Assembly (NCBI GenBank): GCA_035628135.1
Contig: DASPKM010000013.1
Coordinates: forward strand, 310,001-374,000
From: DASPKM01 sp035628135
GTDB lineage: Bacteria > Bacteroidota > Bacteroidia > Chitinophagales > Chitinophagaceae
Length of the DNA stretch: 64,000 nt
Direction of reading: 5' to 3'
Part shown: piece after piece, positions 1 through 8,061 of the stretch
Position numbering within the stretch: position 1 is the stretch's first letter
Layout of the letters: each line of letters begins with the position of its first letter
Notes under the pieces: model-generated
The model's database searches: none
Seen by the model: only the letters and a program-made list of their open reading frames with translations
What the model was told of the DNA's origin: nothing
Position numbers and translations under genes: made by a program

Positions 1-920
1 TCGCTTCTCAACAGCTCGTCCATGTAAGCCTTCACTTTTGCATCGGGCGCGGTAATGGTTGCGCCGTGCACGATGGCCTCATCGATATAACCCAGCAGCA
101 TCGGTTGCAACTGCCCGTAAAATAAATTCGTGCCGGCGAAAATATCACAGCCTATCACCTTATCGCCAGACACACATACAATTCCTATGACCGTGCTGTC
201 CGAATTTTTGAATCTTTGCTGGAAGTGGTCCCAGTACTCTTTTTCAAGCGCTGCAAACTTCTTGTCCTGGTTGCGTGCAAGGTAAGAGAAAGTAGCAGCC
301 TTCACCTTGTCCTTGTCCAGTTCGTTAAATATCTCCCGCCAGATGAGCACCTGGTTCCTGCTTTTATCCAGCACCTTGCGCAGGTGCATGTTGGCCTGCT
401 TCTGGTATACAAATTTTTTTTCCCTGTCGCTCCACCTGCCTTCTTCAACGCACATTACGGGCACCTGCATGCGCGATTCGCGGGCCAGCATGATGGTATC
501 CCGGGTGATCATGCGGTCTTGTCGTCCGCCGGCAATGATGTCGCCCCCCGGGATAAAAATATTTTTGTGCGAAAGGTTTTCGATGATCAGCCAGTGCACA
601 TTTTCGGTAGAAGCGGAGCCTCGTTCCGAAACCCTGGCCAGGCCCTTTTGCAGCGCTTCGTTGAGGGTGATGGTTTCCCCGGTCACGGGAAGGCCCGGAT
701 TGCCCGCGCCCTTCCAGCGTATGGGTATCACCTTAAGGTTTTTGTATTGCCATGCGCTGTCATAGTCTACGTGCAGGTTCTCGTAGGTCAGTTGTGCCCT
801 GAGCGGCAACTGCGCAACGGCCAGGAGGATTAGTATAACGGTTTTTCTCAACACGGCGAAGCCAAGATACTTCAATATGCTTAAACGCTTTTCCACAGCC
901 GCTTCGTATTTGGGGTTCAT
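1..920 (-). CDS. ARPP-1-like secreted protein, cut off by window edge
   Basis: This reading frame runs off the left edge of the window, so its stop codon is not seen; 306 codons are visible. Translation from the ATG at 918-920 gives a basic N-region and then a hydrophobic signal sequence (about residues 26-42) ending in LPLRAQ. The mature part contains VHWLIIENLSHKNIFIPGG followed by IIAGGRQDR. This resembles the ARPP-1 / DUF6569 domain, whose typical core is a 'vENxsxkpv...GeelvGGkQnR' pattern. The biochemical role of that family is not established. The signal peptide could also start at the in-frame GTG/TTG near residue 24, because the N-region from the ATG is long. Assignment is by recalled pattern only. 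Confidence 0.6.
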   Translation of the reverse strand, partial: MNPKYEAAVEKRLSILKYLGFAVLRKTVILILLAVAQLPLRAQLTYENLHVDYDSAWQYKNLKVIPIRWKGAGNPGLPVTGETITLNEALQKGLARVSERGSASTENVHWLIIENLSHKNIFIPGGDIIAGGRQDRMITRDTIMLARESRMQVPVMCVEEGRWSDREKKFVYQKQANMHLRKVLDKSRNQVLIWREIFNELDKDKVKAATFSYLARNQDKKFAALEKEYWDHFQQRFKNSDSTVIGIVCVSGDKVIGCDIFAGTNLFYGQLQPMLLGYIDEAIVHGATITAPDAKVKAYMDELLRS

Positions 921-945
921 CTGGTTTTACGAGAGATGTTGCTTG

Positions 946-1042
946 GGGTCATTAAGTCATTGGGTCATTAAGATCCCCCACTGTCGATAGCCATAACGTA
1001 ATGACTTATTGAGCCAATGACCCAATGACCCAATGACTTATT
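946..1042. repeat. RTCATTRRG tandem-unit hairpin, locus A
   Basis: The left arm (946-972) is three units of the type GGTCATTAAG / GTCATTGG. The right arm (about 998-1042) carries the complementary units ATGACTTATT, CCAATGACC and CCAATGACTTA. The arms form a long imperfect hairpin. This copy sits between two divergent gene starts and ends 14 nt before the gltX -7 element. Confidence 0.8.
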
Positions 1043-1055
1043 AACCGCGCGCCTC

Positions 1056-1063
1056 TATCTTTG
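1056..1063 (+). promoter_or_regulatory. -7 promoter element for gltX
   Basis: TATCTTTG is an exact match to the Bacteroidota -7 consensus TAnnTTTG. It ends 8 nt before the gltX ATG, so the leader would be only a few nucleotides. No clear -33 TTTG is seen. Confidence 0.65.
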
Positions 1064-1071
1064 CAGCCTGT

Positions 1072-2592
1072 ATGAGTAAAGTAAGAGTACGTTTTGCACC
1101 AAGTCCAACAGGCGGCCTCCACCTGGGCGGCATGCGCACCGTATTGTACAATTTCCTGTTCGCCCGCCAGCATGGGGGCGAGTTTGTGCTGCGCATAGAA
1201 GATACCGATCAATCCCGCTATGTACCCGGCGCAGAAGAATACATACTGGAATGCCTGAAATGGTGTGGTCTGGAGCCCGACGAAAGTCCTTATCACGCCG
1301 GTCCCTACGGCCCCTACCGTCAAAGCGAACGTAAGCAGTTATACCGCCAATACGCAGAACAACTGGTACAACAAGGCAATGCTTATTACGCCTTCGATAC
1401 GCCGGAGGAGTTGGACCAGATGCGCGAACGCCTGAAAACCGATAGCAATCCCGCACCGCAGTACGATCACATCACGCGCAAACAAATGCGCAATTCGCTC
1501 ACGCTTGCAGCCGATGAAGTAAACATGTTATTGCAGCGGGGGACACCGCACGTTATAAGAATAATGATGCCCGGCAATGAGACTGTGCAGTTTACCGACA
1601 TGGTGCGCGGCGATATTCAATTTGAAAGCAATGTGGTGGACGATAAAGTACTGCTGAAAGCCGATGGCATGCCCACTTACCACCTGGCAGTAGTGGTGGA
1701 TGATTACCTGATGAAGATCACCCATGCTTTTCGTGGTGAAGAATGGCTGCCAAGCGCACCTGTACATTTGTTATTGTGGAAATACTTAGGATGGCAAGCG
1801 CAAATGCCGCGCTGGGCACACCTCCCGCTTATTATGGGCCCCAATGGTAAACTAAGCAAGCGCGATGGATCAAAATACGGCTTCCCGGTGTTTGCCATGA
1901 ACTGGACCGACCCGCGCACCAATGAATTTACCGAAGGGTTCCGCGAACGCGGTTTCTTACCCGAAGCTTTTATCAATATGCTTGCAATGCTGGGATGGAA
2001 TGATGGCACAGAACAGGAAATTTTTACGCTGGATGAGCTGGTGAAACAATTCTCCATCGAACGCGTGCATAAAAGCGGCGCAAAGTTCGATTTTGAAAAA
2101 GCAAAATGGTTCAACCATGAATGGATCAAACGGCTGGATGCCGCGACCCTGAGGTTGCAAGTTGAAAAACTTTACCACGAGAAAGGCATAACGATACACG
2201 ATGCCCAAAAGTTCAATAAGATCATTTCTTTGCTGAAAGAAAGGTGTACGCTGCTGCCCGATTTCTGGCAACAGGGCAGTTTCTTTTTCATTCCTCCCGC
2301 CGAATATGATGCAGCAGCGGTAAAACCGAAATGGAATGAGGCTAAAAAAGATTTCTTCCTTGCATTGATAGAAGAGTTATCGGCAATACCCGATTGGCAA
2401 TCTGCATTTATAGAAGCTGCCTTCAAGCAAATGGCAACCATTAAAAACATCAAGCCAGGCGATTTGCAACTTCCCTTACGCGTGATGCTGGTGGGTGGCA
2501 AGTTCGGTCCGCCGGTATTTGATATTGCGGAAGTATTGGGCAAGCAGGAAACAGCCAACAGGATCAGGACGGCGCTACCCGCATTCGAATGA
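1072..2592 (+). CDS. gltX: Glutamate--tRNA ligase
   Basis: A class I aminoacyl-tRNA synthetase of 506 aa that charges tRNA-Glu in the cytoplasm. The HIGH-type motif appears as FAPSPTGGLHLGG (from residue 8) and the KMSKS loop as KLSKRDG (about residue 259). Length and motif order fit bacterial GluRS. The family may also charge tRNA-Gln; whether this enzyme is discriminating cannot be told by eye. The ATG lies 8 nt after a good -7 element. Its TGA stop directly abuts the stop of the convergent aldo/keto reductase gene (TGATCA at the junction). Confidence 0.97.
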   Translation: MSKVRVRFAPSPTGGLHLGGMRTVLYNFLFARQHGGEFVLRIEDTDQSRYVPGAEEYILECLKWCGLEPDESPYHAGPYGPYRQSERKQLYRQYAEQLVQQGNAYYAFDTPEELDQMRERLKTDSNPAPQYDHITRKQMRNSLTLAADEVNMLLQRGTPHVIRIMMPGNETVQFTDMVRGDIQFESNVVDDKVLLKADGMPTYHLAVVVDDYLMKITHAFRGEEWLPSAPVHLLLWKYLGWQAQMPRWAHLPLIMGPNGKLSKRDGSKYGFPVFAMNWTDPRTNEFTEGFRERGFLPEAFINMLAMLGWNDGTEQEIFTLDELVKQFSIERVHKSGAKFDFEKAKWFNHEWIKRLDAATLRLQVEKLYHEKGITIHDAQKFNKIISLLKERCTLLPDFWQQGSFFFIPPAEYDAAAVKPKWNEAKKDFFLALIEELSAIPDWQSAFIEAAFKQMATIKNIKPGDLQLPLRVMLVGGKFGPPVFDIAEVLGKQETANRIRTALPAFE

Positions 2593-3585
2593 TCAGCCTT
2601 GTTTTTCCATCACCTCCATTACCGGCTTCCAGTCTGTATGTGCAAGCGACAACAGGTATTCAAACTGCTTGGGCTGCAGCGATTTTAAGCCGCTGGTATT
2701 TTGAGCAACATGCTCCGGCGTGCGAATGCCAGGTATAACAGTACTTACCTCCGGGCAGGAAAGTATAAAGCTTAGCGCAAGCGCCACAGGGTTCAACCCC
2801 TCCTGCTTACCTATCGGCCATACTTTATTTTCGAGGATGTTCAACGTTTCGCGCATGATCTCCGGCGTTAGCCTGAAGTTTCTGTGGTCGGCTGCAGTAA
2901 AGGTGGATGCAGGAGTAAACTTTCCCGTCAGCAACCCGAATTGCAAAGGCATTCTTGCAATAATACCGTATCCATTTTTTCCTGCGCGTAACATCGTATC
3001 GTATGCGCGTTGGTTCACCAGGTTGAACACCAGTTGAAATCCATCACCTACGCCCCGCTCCATCATCCAGTCTGCTTCCGGCGCGGGTGCAAATGTGTTC
3101 AGCGACAGTCCCCAATACCTGATCTTCCCCTGCTGTTTCAATTGCTGCATCGCCTCCACGCATTCCCCCGCCTGCAAGTGCGCAAGCCGTGCCGAATGCA
3201 ATTGGTAATAATCTATTACCCCGCGCTTCAACCGTTTCAAGCTTTCCTCGCAAGCCTGCACGATGTATTTGGCGGAATAATCGAACCCGAAACTGTTATC
3301 GATGTTGCGGTGACCTACCTTGGTAGCAATGATCGCAGTGTTGTTGCCGGCCAGCGCATCGCCCAACAGTGCTTCTGAATGCCCGAGGCCATAAAAATCG
3401 GCCGTATCGAAAAAATTAATACCGGCATCCAGGGCCGAATGGACAGCGGCAACCGACACGCGGTCATCTGCAGGCCCCCATCCGATAGGTGTATTGCCTA
3501 CCATTGCATCGCCGCCGATTGCCCAAGCGCCGAAGCCAACTTCACTCACCTGCAGATCGGTGTTACCGAATTTCCTGTAGTTCAT
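2593..3585 (-). CDS. Aldo/keto reductase
   Basis: A 330-aa NAD(P)H-dependent oxidoreductase of the AKR superfamily. The catalytic tetrad is readable as D60 and Y65 (in FFDTADFYG), K89 (IIATKVGHR) and H130 (YYQLH). The frame is open upstream to 3750, but the ATG at 3585 begins with MNYRKFGNTDLQVSEVGFG, the usual N-terminus of the family, so that start was chosen. The substrate is unknown. It is transcribed divergently from the B12-domain gene and convergently with gltX, with no base between the two stop codons. Confidence 0.9.
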   Translation of the reverse strand: MNYRKFGNTDLQVSEVGFGAWAIGGDAMVGNTPIGWGPADDRVSVAAVHSALDAGINFFDTADFYGLGHSEALLGDALAGNNTAIIATKVGHRNIDNSFGFDYSAKYIVQACEESLKRLKRGVIDYYQLHSARLAHLQAGECVEAMQQLKQQGKIRYWGLSLNTFAPAPEADWMMERGVGDGFQLVFNLVNQRAYDTMLRAGKNGYGIIARMPLQFGLLTGKFTPASTFTAADHRNFRLTPEIMRETLNILENKVWPIGKQEGLNPVALALSFILSCPEVSTVIPGIRTPEHVAQNTSGLKSLQPKQFEYLLSLAHTDWKPVMEVMEKQG

Positions 3586-3640
3586 ACTTGAAAAACTCAA
3601 ATGTACACAAGTACTTGTATTTTTACAGCAATACCAAAAC

Positions 3641-4060
3641 ATGAGCCAGGAGTTAAACCGCCCCATCCGCGTGCTGGTTGCCAAGGTTGGCCTGGATGGC
3701 CACGACCGGGGCGCCAAGGTAATTGCCACCGCATTGCGCGATGCAGGCATGGAAGTGATCTATACAGGATTGCGGCAGACACCGGAAATGGTAGTGAACG
3801 CAGCCCTGCAGGAAGACGTGGACGCCATTGGCATCAGCATACTTTCCGGCGCGCACATGACCGTATTTCCAAGGGTGATGGAACTGATGAAACAAAATGG
3901 AATGAACGATGTGTTGCTCACCGGCGGCGGCATCATTCCCGACGACGATATGAAGCAACTGCTCGGCATGGGTGTAGGCCGGCTGTTTCCACCAGGGACG
4001 CCTACTTCCGACATCGCCGCTTACATCAATCAATGGGTAACGGCCAATAGAAATTTTTAA
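3641..4060 (+). CDS. Stand-alone B12-binding domain, methylmalonyl-CoA mutase C-terminal type
   Basis: A 139-aa protein made only of the cobalamin-binding Rossmann-like domain. The base-off signature DxHxxG is present as D19-G-H21-D-R-G24, followed by SILSG (the SxL motif) and a GGG segment (LLTGGGI). It matches the small B12-binding domain of methylmalonyl-CoA mutases that occur as separate polypeptides. The catalytic subunit is not in this window. It is followed 21 bp downstream by an enoyl-CoA hydratase gene, and methylmalonyl-CoA epimerase is encoded at 22.7 kb, so a role in acyl-CoA rearrangement is likely. It may instead serve another mutase of the same superfamily. Confidence 0.88.
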   Translation: MSQELNRPIRVLVAKVGLDGHDRGAKVIATALRDAGMEVIYTGLRQTPEMVVNAALQEDVDAIGISILSGAHMTVFPRVMELMKQNGMNDVLLTGGGIIPDDDMKQLLGMGVGRLFPPGTPTSDIAAYINQWVTANRNF

Positions 4061-4081
4061 ACGATCCATCAACAAACATTT

Positions 4082-4888
4082 ATGTATCAAACCTTACTTA
4101 CATCGCTCGACAATAACATTTTCACTATTACCATTAACCGGCCGGACAAGCTGAACGCGCTGAACAAAACCGTGATGGAGGAACTGAGCAAGGTAATGGA
4201 TGAAGTGCACGACAATCCCGAAATACGTTCAGTGATCATTACAGGCGCAGGGCCCAAATCATTCGTGGCTGGCGCAGACATCAGCGAATTTGTAGGACTG
4301 AACGCCGCAGAAGGAATGGAAATGGCGCGCAAAGGACAAGCCGTGTTCTTTAAGATCGAGAATTCAACCAAGCCTGTTATTGCAGCGGTCAATGGCTTTG
4401 CGCTGGGAGGCGGCTGCGAGCTGGCGATGGCCTGTCATTTCAGGCTGGCATCGGATAATGCAAAGTTCGGCCAGCCAGAAGTGAACCTCGGATTGATACC
4501 TGGTTATGGTGGCACACAGCGACTAACGCAATTAATAGGCAAGGGCAGGTCACTCGAATTATTGATGAGCGCAAACATGATAGACGCACAAACAGCCCTG
4601 CAATACGGATTGGTAAATTATGTTACACCGCCAGACCAACTGATTGCCAAGACACGGTCCATACTGGAAGTGATTAACACCAAGGCGCCGCTTGCAGTAG
4701 GCCAATGCATACAGGCCGCCAACGCAGCGTATGGCAACCGTCCGCTCGACACCTCTACTGCTTATTCATATCTCAGCGGCTACGATGTAGAAGTAAGCGC
4801 CTTCGGCGAATGCTTCGGCACCGATGATATGAAAGAAGGCACTTCGGCTTTTTTGGAAAAACGAAAGGCAAATTTTACGGGCAAGTGA
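4082..4888 (+). CDS. Enoyl-CoA hydratase/isomerase (crotonase family)
   Basis: A 268-aa crotonase-fold protein, likely hydrating 2-enoyl-CoA in fatty-acid or amino-acid breakdown. The oxyanion-hole segment AGADISEF (residues 64-71) and both catalytic glutamates of true hydratases are visible: E113 in GGGCELAM and E133 in QPEVNLGLIPG. The GYGGTQRL sequence that follows is also typical. It lies 21 bp after the B12-domain gene, probably in one operon. Its TGA stop abuts the stop of the convergent fucosidase gene in the sequence TGATCA. Confidence 0.92.
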   Translation: MYQTLLTSLDNNIFTITINRPDKLNALNKTVMEELSKVMDEVHDNPEIRSVIITGAGPKSFVAGADISEFVGLNAAEGMEMARKGQAVFFKIENSTKPVIAAVNGFALGGGCELAMACHFRLASDNAKFGQPEVNLGLIPGYGGTQRLTQLIGKGRSLELLMSANMIDAQTALQYGLVNYVTPPDQLIAKTRSILEVINTKAPLAVGQCIQAANAAYGNRPLDTSTAYSYLSGYDVEVSAFGECFGTDDMKEGTSAFLEKRKANFTGK

Positions 4889-6340
4889 TCATTGCTCGAT
4901 CAGTTTTTCATTTATCAGGTAAGCTTCTATTTCACTAACATAATAAGCGCTGCTGGTTCCATCGCCTGCCAAGACTATTTTGCTTACCTTCTTTGCAGGG
5001 AAGGTAACGATGCGTTTGCAGCCGATAGTGGTGCCCTTTATTTCCTGCATCAATTCACTTTGCTCATTCATCAATAGCAGCCGGAAGGTTTTGCAATGTT
5101 GGCCATAGGGCAGGTACTCTCTCAATACAACGCAGTTGATTAACCGCGGTGTATCGAAGTGTATCGACAGGGAATTATAGAGGTGTGCTGCTGTTAACTG
5201 GAATGTATGCGGGTTGCCATCGTTAAGCGCAGGTACCGGACGAAGACCATTGTGCGGGGTTATATAACCCTTACCCTTTCTGGCGAGGTTGCTATTAAAA
5301 CTCTGGTCCCTTAATTTTTTAAATCCTGCCAGCGCGGCGGAGTCATTTTCATGTATCAATCCTCTTGCATCCGGCGGTACGTTCAGCAATAAATTAGATC
5401 CTCTTCCAACGGATTTTAAATACAGGTCGAACAATTGTTCCGGTGTTTTTACCTTATCGTCTTCATTGGCATGATAGAACCATCCGGGGCGGATGCTTAC
5501 ATCGCATTCGCCGGGAATCCAGGCCTTGCCATGTGCGTTTCCCTGGTTGAGCGTGTCTACATGCGGCGCGCCGATGCCCGGGGTAAAGCCAGCGGTATCC
5601 AAAAAATTCCAATTGGTTTTGCCTGCAATGCCGCGCTCATTGCCTATCCAGCGTATGTGAGGGCCAACGTCGCTGAATACAACAGTGTTGGGAGATAGTT
5701 TTCTGACAGTATTTTTAAACCGGTGCCAGTCGTACACCTGTTTTTTTCCGTTAGGGCCTTCGCCATTGGCGCCATCCCACCACAGTTCCCAGATTGGACC
5801 ATAATTTTTAAACAGCTCCTCCATCATGCTCACGAAAACATCGTTGTATTCCGGCGTGCCGTATTGTGGATGGTTGCGGTCCCAGGGAGAAATGTACACG
5901 CCGAACTTTAAACCATATTCCTTGCAGGCTTGCGATAATTCTTTCAACACATCGCCCTTGCCGTTCTTCCATTTGCTTTCGCGCACCGTGTGTTTTGAAT
6001 ATTTGCTCGGCCACAAGCAAAATCCATCGTGATGTTTGGCGGTGATGATAATGCCTTTTGCACCAGAGGCCTTTGCGATGCGCGCCCATTGCCTGCAATT
6101 GAGTTGCGTAGGATTGAAAGCGTCTGCCGGTTCATCGCCATGTCCCCACTCCTTGTCGGTAAAAGTATTAGGCCCGAAATGCACGAAAAGGTAAAATTCC
6201 ATGTCGTGCCATGTTAATTGGGATTGGGTAGGCCTGGGAGCTGCTGGGTAAATGTTTTTCTGGGCGCGTGTTGTGGGCTGGGCAAGCAAGTGGTCTTGCC
6301 AGGATATAATCAATAGCAACAGTATGAGTGATTTGATCAT
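4889..6340 (-). CDS. Secreted alpha-L-fucosidase (GH29)
   Basis: A 483-aa glycoside hydrolase that removes alpha-linked fucose from glycans. A signal peptide (residues 1-20, ending HLLAQ) sends it out of the cytoplasm. The family 29 core is visible: FYLFVHFGPNTF, ITAKHHDGFCLW (residues 100-110) and ELWWDGANG, where D189 is the expected nucleophile. The last roughly 120 residues look like a beta-sandwich module of the kind often appended to GH29 enzymes. No T9SS sorting domain is seen. The general acid cannot be placed by eye. It appears to be a single gene, not part of a polysaccharide-utilisation locus, since no SusC/SusD pair is nearby. Confidence 0.93.
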   Translation of the reverse strand: MIKSLILLLLIISWQDHLLAQPTTRAQKNIYPAAPRPTQSQLTWHDMEFYLFVHFGPNTFTDKEWGHGDEPADAFNPTQLNCRQWARIAKASGAKGIIITAKHHDGFCLWPSKYSKHTVRESKWKNGKGDVLKELSQACKEYGLKFGVYISPWDRNHPQYGTPEYNDVFVSMMEELFKNYGPIWELWWDGANGEGPNGKKQVYDWHRFKNTVRKLSPNTVVFSDVGPHIRWIGNERGIAGKTNWNFLDTAGFTPGIGAPHVDTLNQGNAHGKAWIPGECDVSIRPGWFYHANEDDKVKTPEQLFDLYLKSVGRGSNLLLNVPPDARGLIHENDSAALAGFKKLRDQSFNSNLARKGKGYITPHNGLRPVPALNDGNPHTFQLTAAHLYNSLSIHFDTPRLINCVVLREYLPYGQHCKTFRLLLMNEQSELMQEIKGTTIGCKRIVTFPAKKVSKIVLAGDGTSSAYYVSEIEAYLINEKLIEQ

Positions 6341-6365
6341 GCTGATAATTAGACATTCAATTTAG

Positions 6366-6499
6366 CACAGATTTAGGCATGGACTTAAGGATTACACAGG
6401 TTTTTAATCGGCTTACGCCGATTTAGCCGCAAATGCCTCCCGCTCATCTGTGCAGTCGTCCAATCTGCGCTGTAGTTGAATCCATGCCTAAAATCTGTA
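6366..6499. repeat. CACAGATTT...TTACACAGG inverted repeat
   Basis: The left arm (6366-6400) reads CACAGATTTAGGCATGGA and ends in TTACACAGG. The right arm (6481-6499) reads TCCATGCCTAAAATCTGTA, the near complement of its start. Between them are more related pieces, such as CTCATCTGTGCAGTC and CCAATCTGCGCTGTAG. It lies between divergent gene starts. A similar piece recurs at the right edge of the window (63966-64000). Confidence 0.7.
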
Positions 6500-6519
6500 C
6501 TTTATCCGCCAATCCCCAT

Positions 6520-6527
6520 TAATTTTG
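6520..6527 (+). promoter_or_regulatory. -7 promoter element for fumC
   Basis: TAATTTTG matches the Bacteroidota -7 consensus TAnnTTTG and ends 18 nt before the fumC ATG. No convincing -33 element was found. Confidence 0.6.
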
Positions 6528-6545
6528 CGGCTTCAATAGATCATC

Positions 6546-7940
6546 ATGGATTACCGCATAGAAAAGGATACCATGGGTGAAGTGAAGGTGCCCGCCAACG
6601 CCTACTTCGGAGCCCAGACCCAACGCAGCATAGACAATTTCAGGATAGCCCAGGACATCAATAAAATGCCGAAAGAGATCATCAGGGCATTTGCCTATCT
6701 TAAGAAAGCCGCCGCCATCACCAATTTCGAGGCGGGCGTGCTGCCAAAGGAAAAATCGGAGCTTATAGGCAAGGTGGCCGATGAAATACTTTCAGGGCAA
6801 CTGGACGATTATTTTCCGCTCGTGGTCTGGCAAACAGGCAGCGGCACGCAAAGCAATATGAACGTGAACGAAGTGATCGCATACCGCGGGCATGTATTGC
6901 AAGGCGGGCAACTTACCGACAAAGAAAAATTCCTGCATCCCAACGACGACGTCAATAAATCACAATCATCCAACGATACTTTCCCTACGGCCATGCACAT
7001 TGCGGCCTACAAAATGCTGGTGGAGACTACCATTCCGGGTATCGAGCAACTGCGCAATACACTGGCGGGAAAAAGTAAGCAGTTCATGAACGTGGTGAAA
7101 ATAGGGCGCACGCATTTTATGGACGCCACGCCGCTTACACTTGGACAGGAATTCAGCGGGTATGTTTCGCAACTGGACCATGGATTGAAAGCCATTAAAA
7201 ATACCCTGCCGCACTTATCGGAGCTGGCATTGGGCGGCACCGCGGTCGGCACGGGCATCAATACGCCCCCCCATTATTCAGAAACGGTCGCAAAGCACAT
7301 TGCACGTCTTACAGGACTTCCATTTGTAACCGCTGAAAATAAATTCGAGGCCCTTGCTGCGCACGATGCAATTGTTGAAGCGCACGGCGCCCTGAAAACC
7401 GTTGCAGTGAGCCTGATGAAAATTGCGAACGACATCCGCATGCTGTCTTCGGGACCACGGTCAGGTATAGGCGAAATTTTCATTCCTGATAACGAGCCCG
7501 GTTCATCCATCATGCCGGGCAAGGTAAATCCTACGCAATGCGAAGCGCTTACCATGATAGCAGCCCAGGTGCTGGGCAATGATGTGGCCATCAATATCGG
7601 CGGCGCTACCGGTCATTTTGAGCTGAACGTATTCAAGCCGGTAATGATCTATAATTTCCTGCACAGCGCCCGCCTGATAGGCGATGGATGCGTAAGCTTC
7701 AACGATAAATGCGCAACGGGTATCGAGCCGATAGCGGCCAATATCAAGAAACATGTGGATAATTCCCTGATGCTGGTAACTGCGCTCAATAATAAGATTG
7801 GCTACTACAAAGCGGCGGAGATAGCGCAAAAAGCGCATAAAGAAGGCACTACATTAAAAGAAATGGCCGTTAAACTGGGATATGTTTCACCAGACGAGTT
7901 CGACCAATGGGTGAAGCCTGAAAACATGGTGGGGCTGTAA
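6546..7940 (+). CDS. fumC: Class II fumarate hydratase
   Basis: A 464-aa oxygen-stable fumarase that interconverts fumarate and L-malate in the citric acid cycle. The superfamily signature GSSIMPGKVNP is near residue 320. The substrate-binding segment QTGSGTQSNMNVNEVIA and the GRTHFMDATPLTLGQEFSG block are both intact. These distinguish it well from aspartase and argininosuccinate lyase. Length is normal for the family. It is probably transcribed alone from the -7 element just upstream. Confidence 0.96.
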   Translation: MDYRIEKDTMGEVKVPANAYFGAQTQRSIDNFRIAQDINKMPKEIIRAFAYLKKAAAITNFEAGVLPKEKSELIGKVADEILSGQLDDYFPLVVWQTGSGTQSNMNVNEVIAYRGHVLQGGQLTDKEKFLHPNDDVNKSQSSNDTFPTAMHIAAYKMLVETTIPGIEQLRNTLAGKSKQFMNVVKIGRTHFMDATPLTLGQEFSGYVSQLDHGLKAIKNTLPHLSELALGGTAVGTGINTPPHYSETVAKHIARLTGLPFVTAENKFEALAAHDAIVEAHGALKTVAVSLMKIANDIRMLSSGPRSGIGEIFIPDNEPGSSIMPGKVNPTQCEALTMIAAQVLGNDVAINIGGATGHFELNVFKPVMIYNFLHSARLIGDGCVSFNDKCATGIEPIAANIKKHVDNSLMLVTALNNKIGYYKAAEIAQKAHKEGTTLKEMAVKLGYVSPDEFDQWVKPENMVGL

Positions 7941-8061
7941 TTATCCATTTGTGTCCGGAACCTATTTGTTACAGCTGCATGCTAGTTGGTTAACCGCGCC
8001 TGGCAGCTAACTGGTTGCAGGGTTAATGATCAACCGGTTCGGACAATCTGATAGTCTGATT

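Noticed and set aside
3641..4888. A complete methylmalonyl-CoA mutase operon
   Set aside because: Only the B12-binding domain and a crotonase are present; no catalytic mutase subunit or MeaB chaperone is in the window.
4889..6340. A polysaccharide-utilisation locus around the fucosidase
   Set aside because: No SusC/SusD pair, sigma/anti-sigma pair or second glycosidase is nearby.
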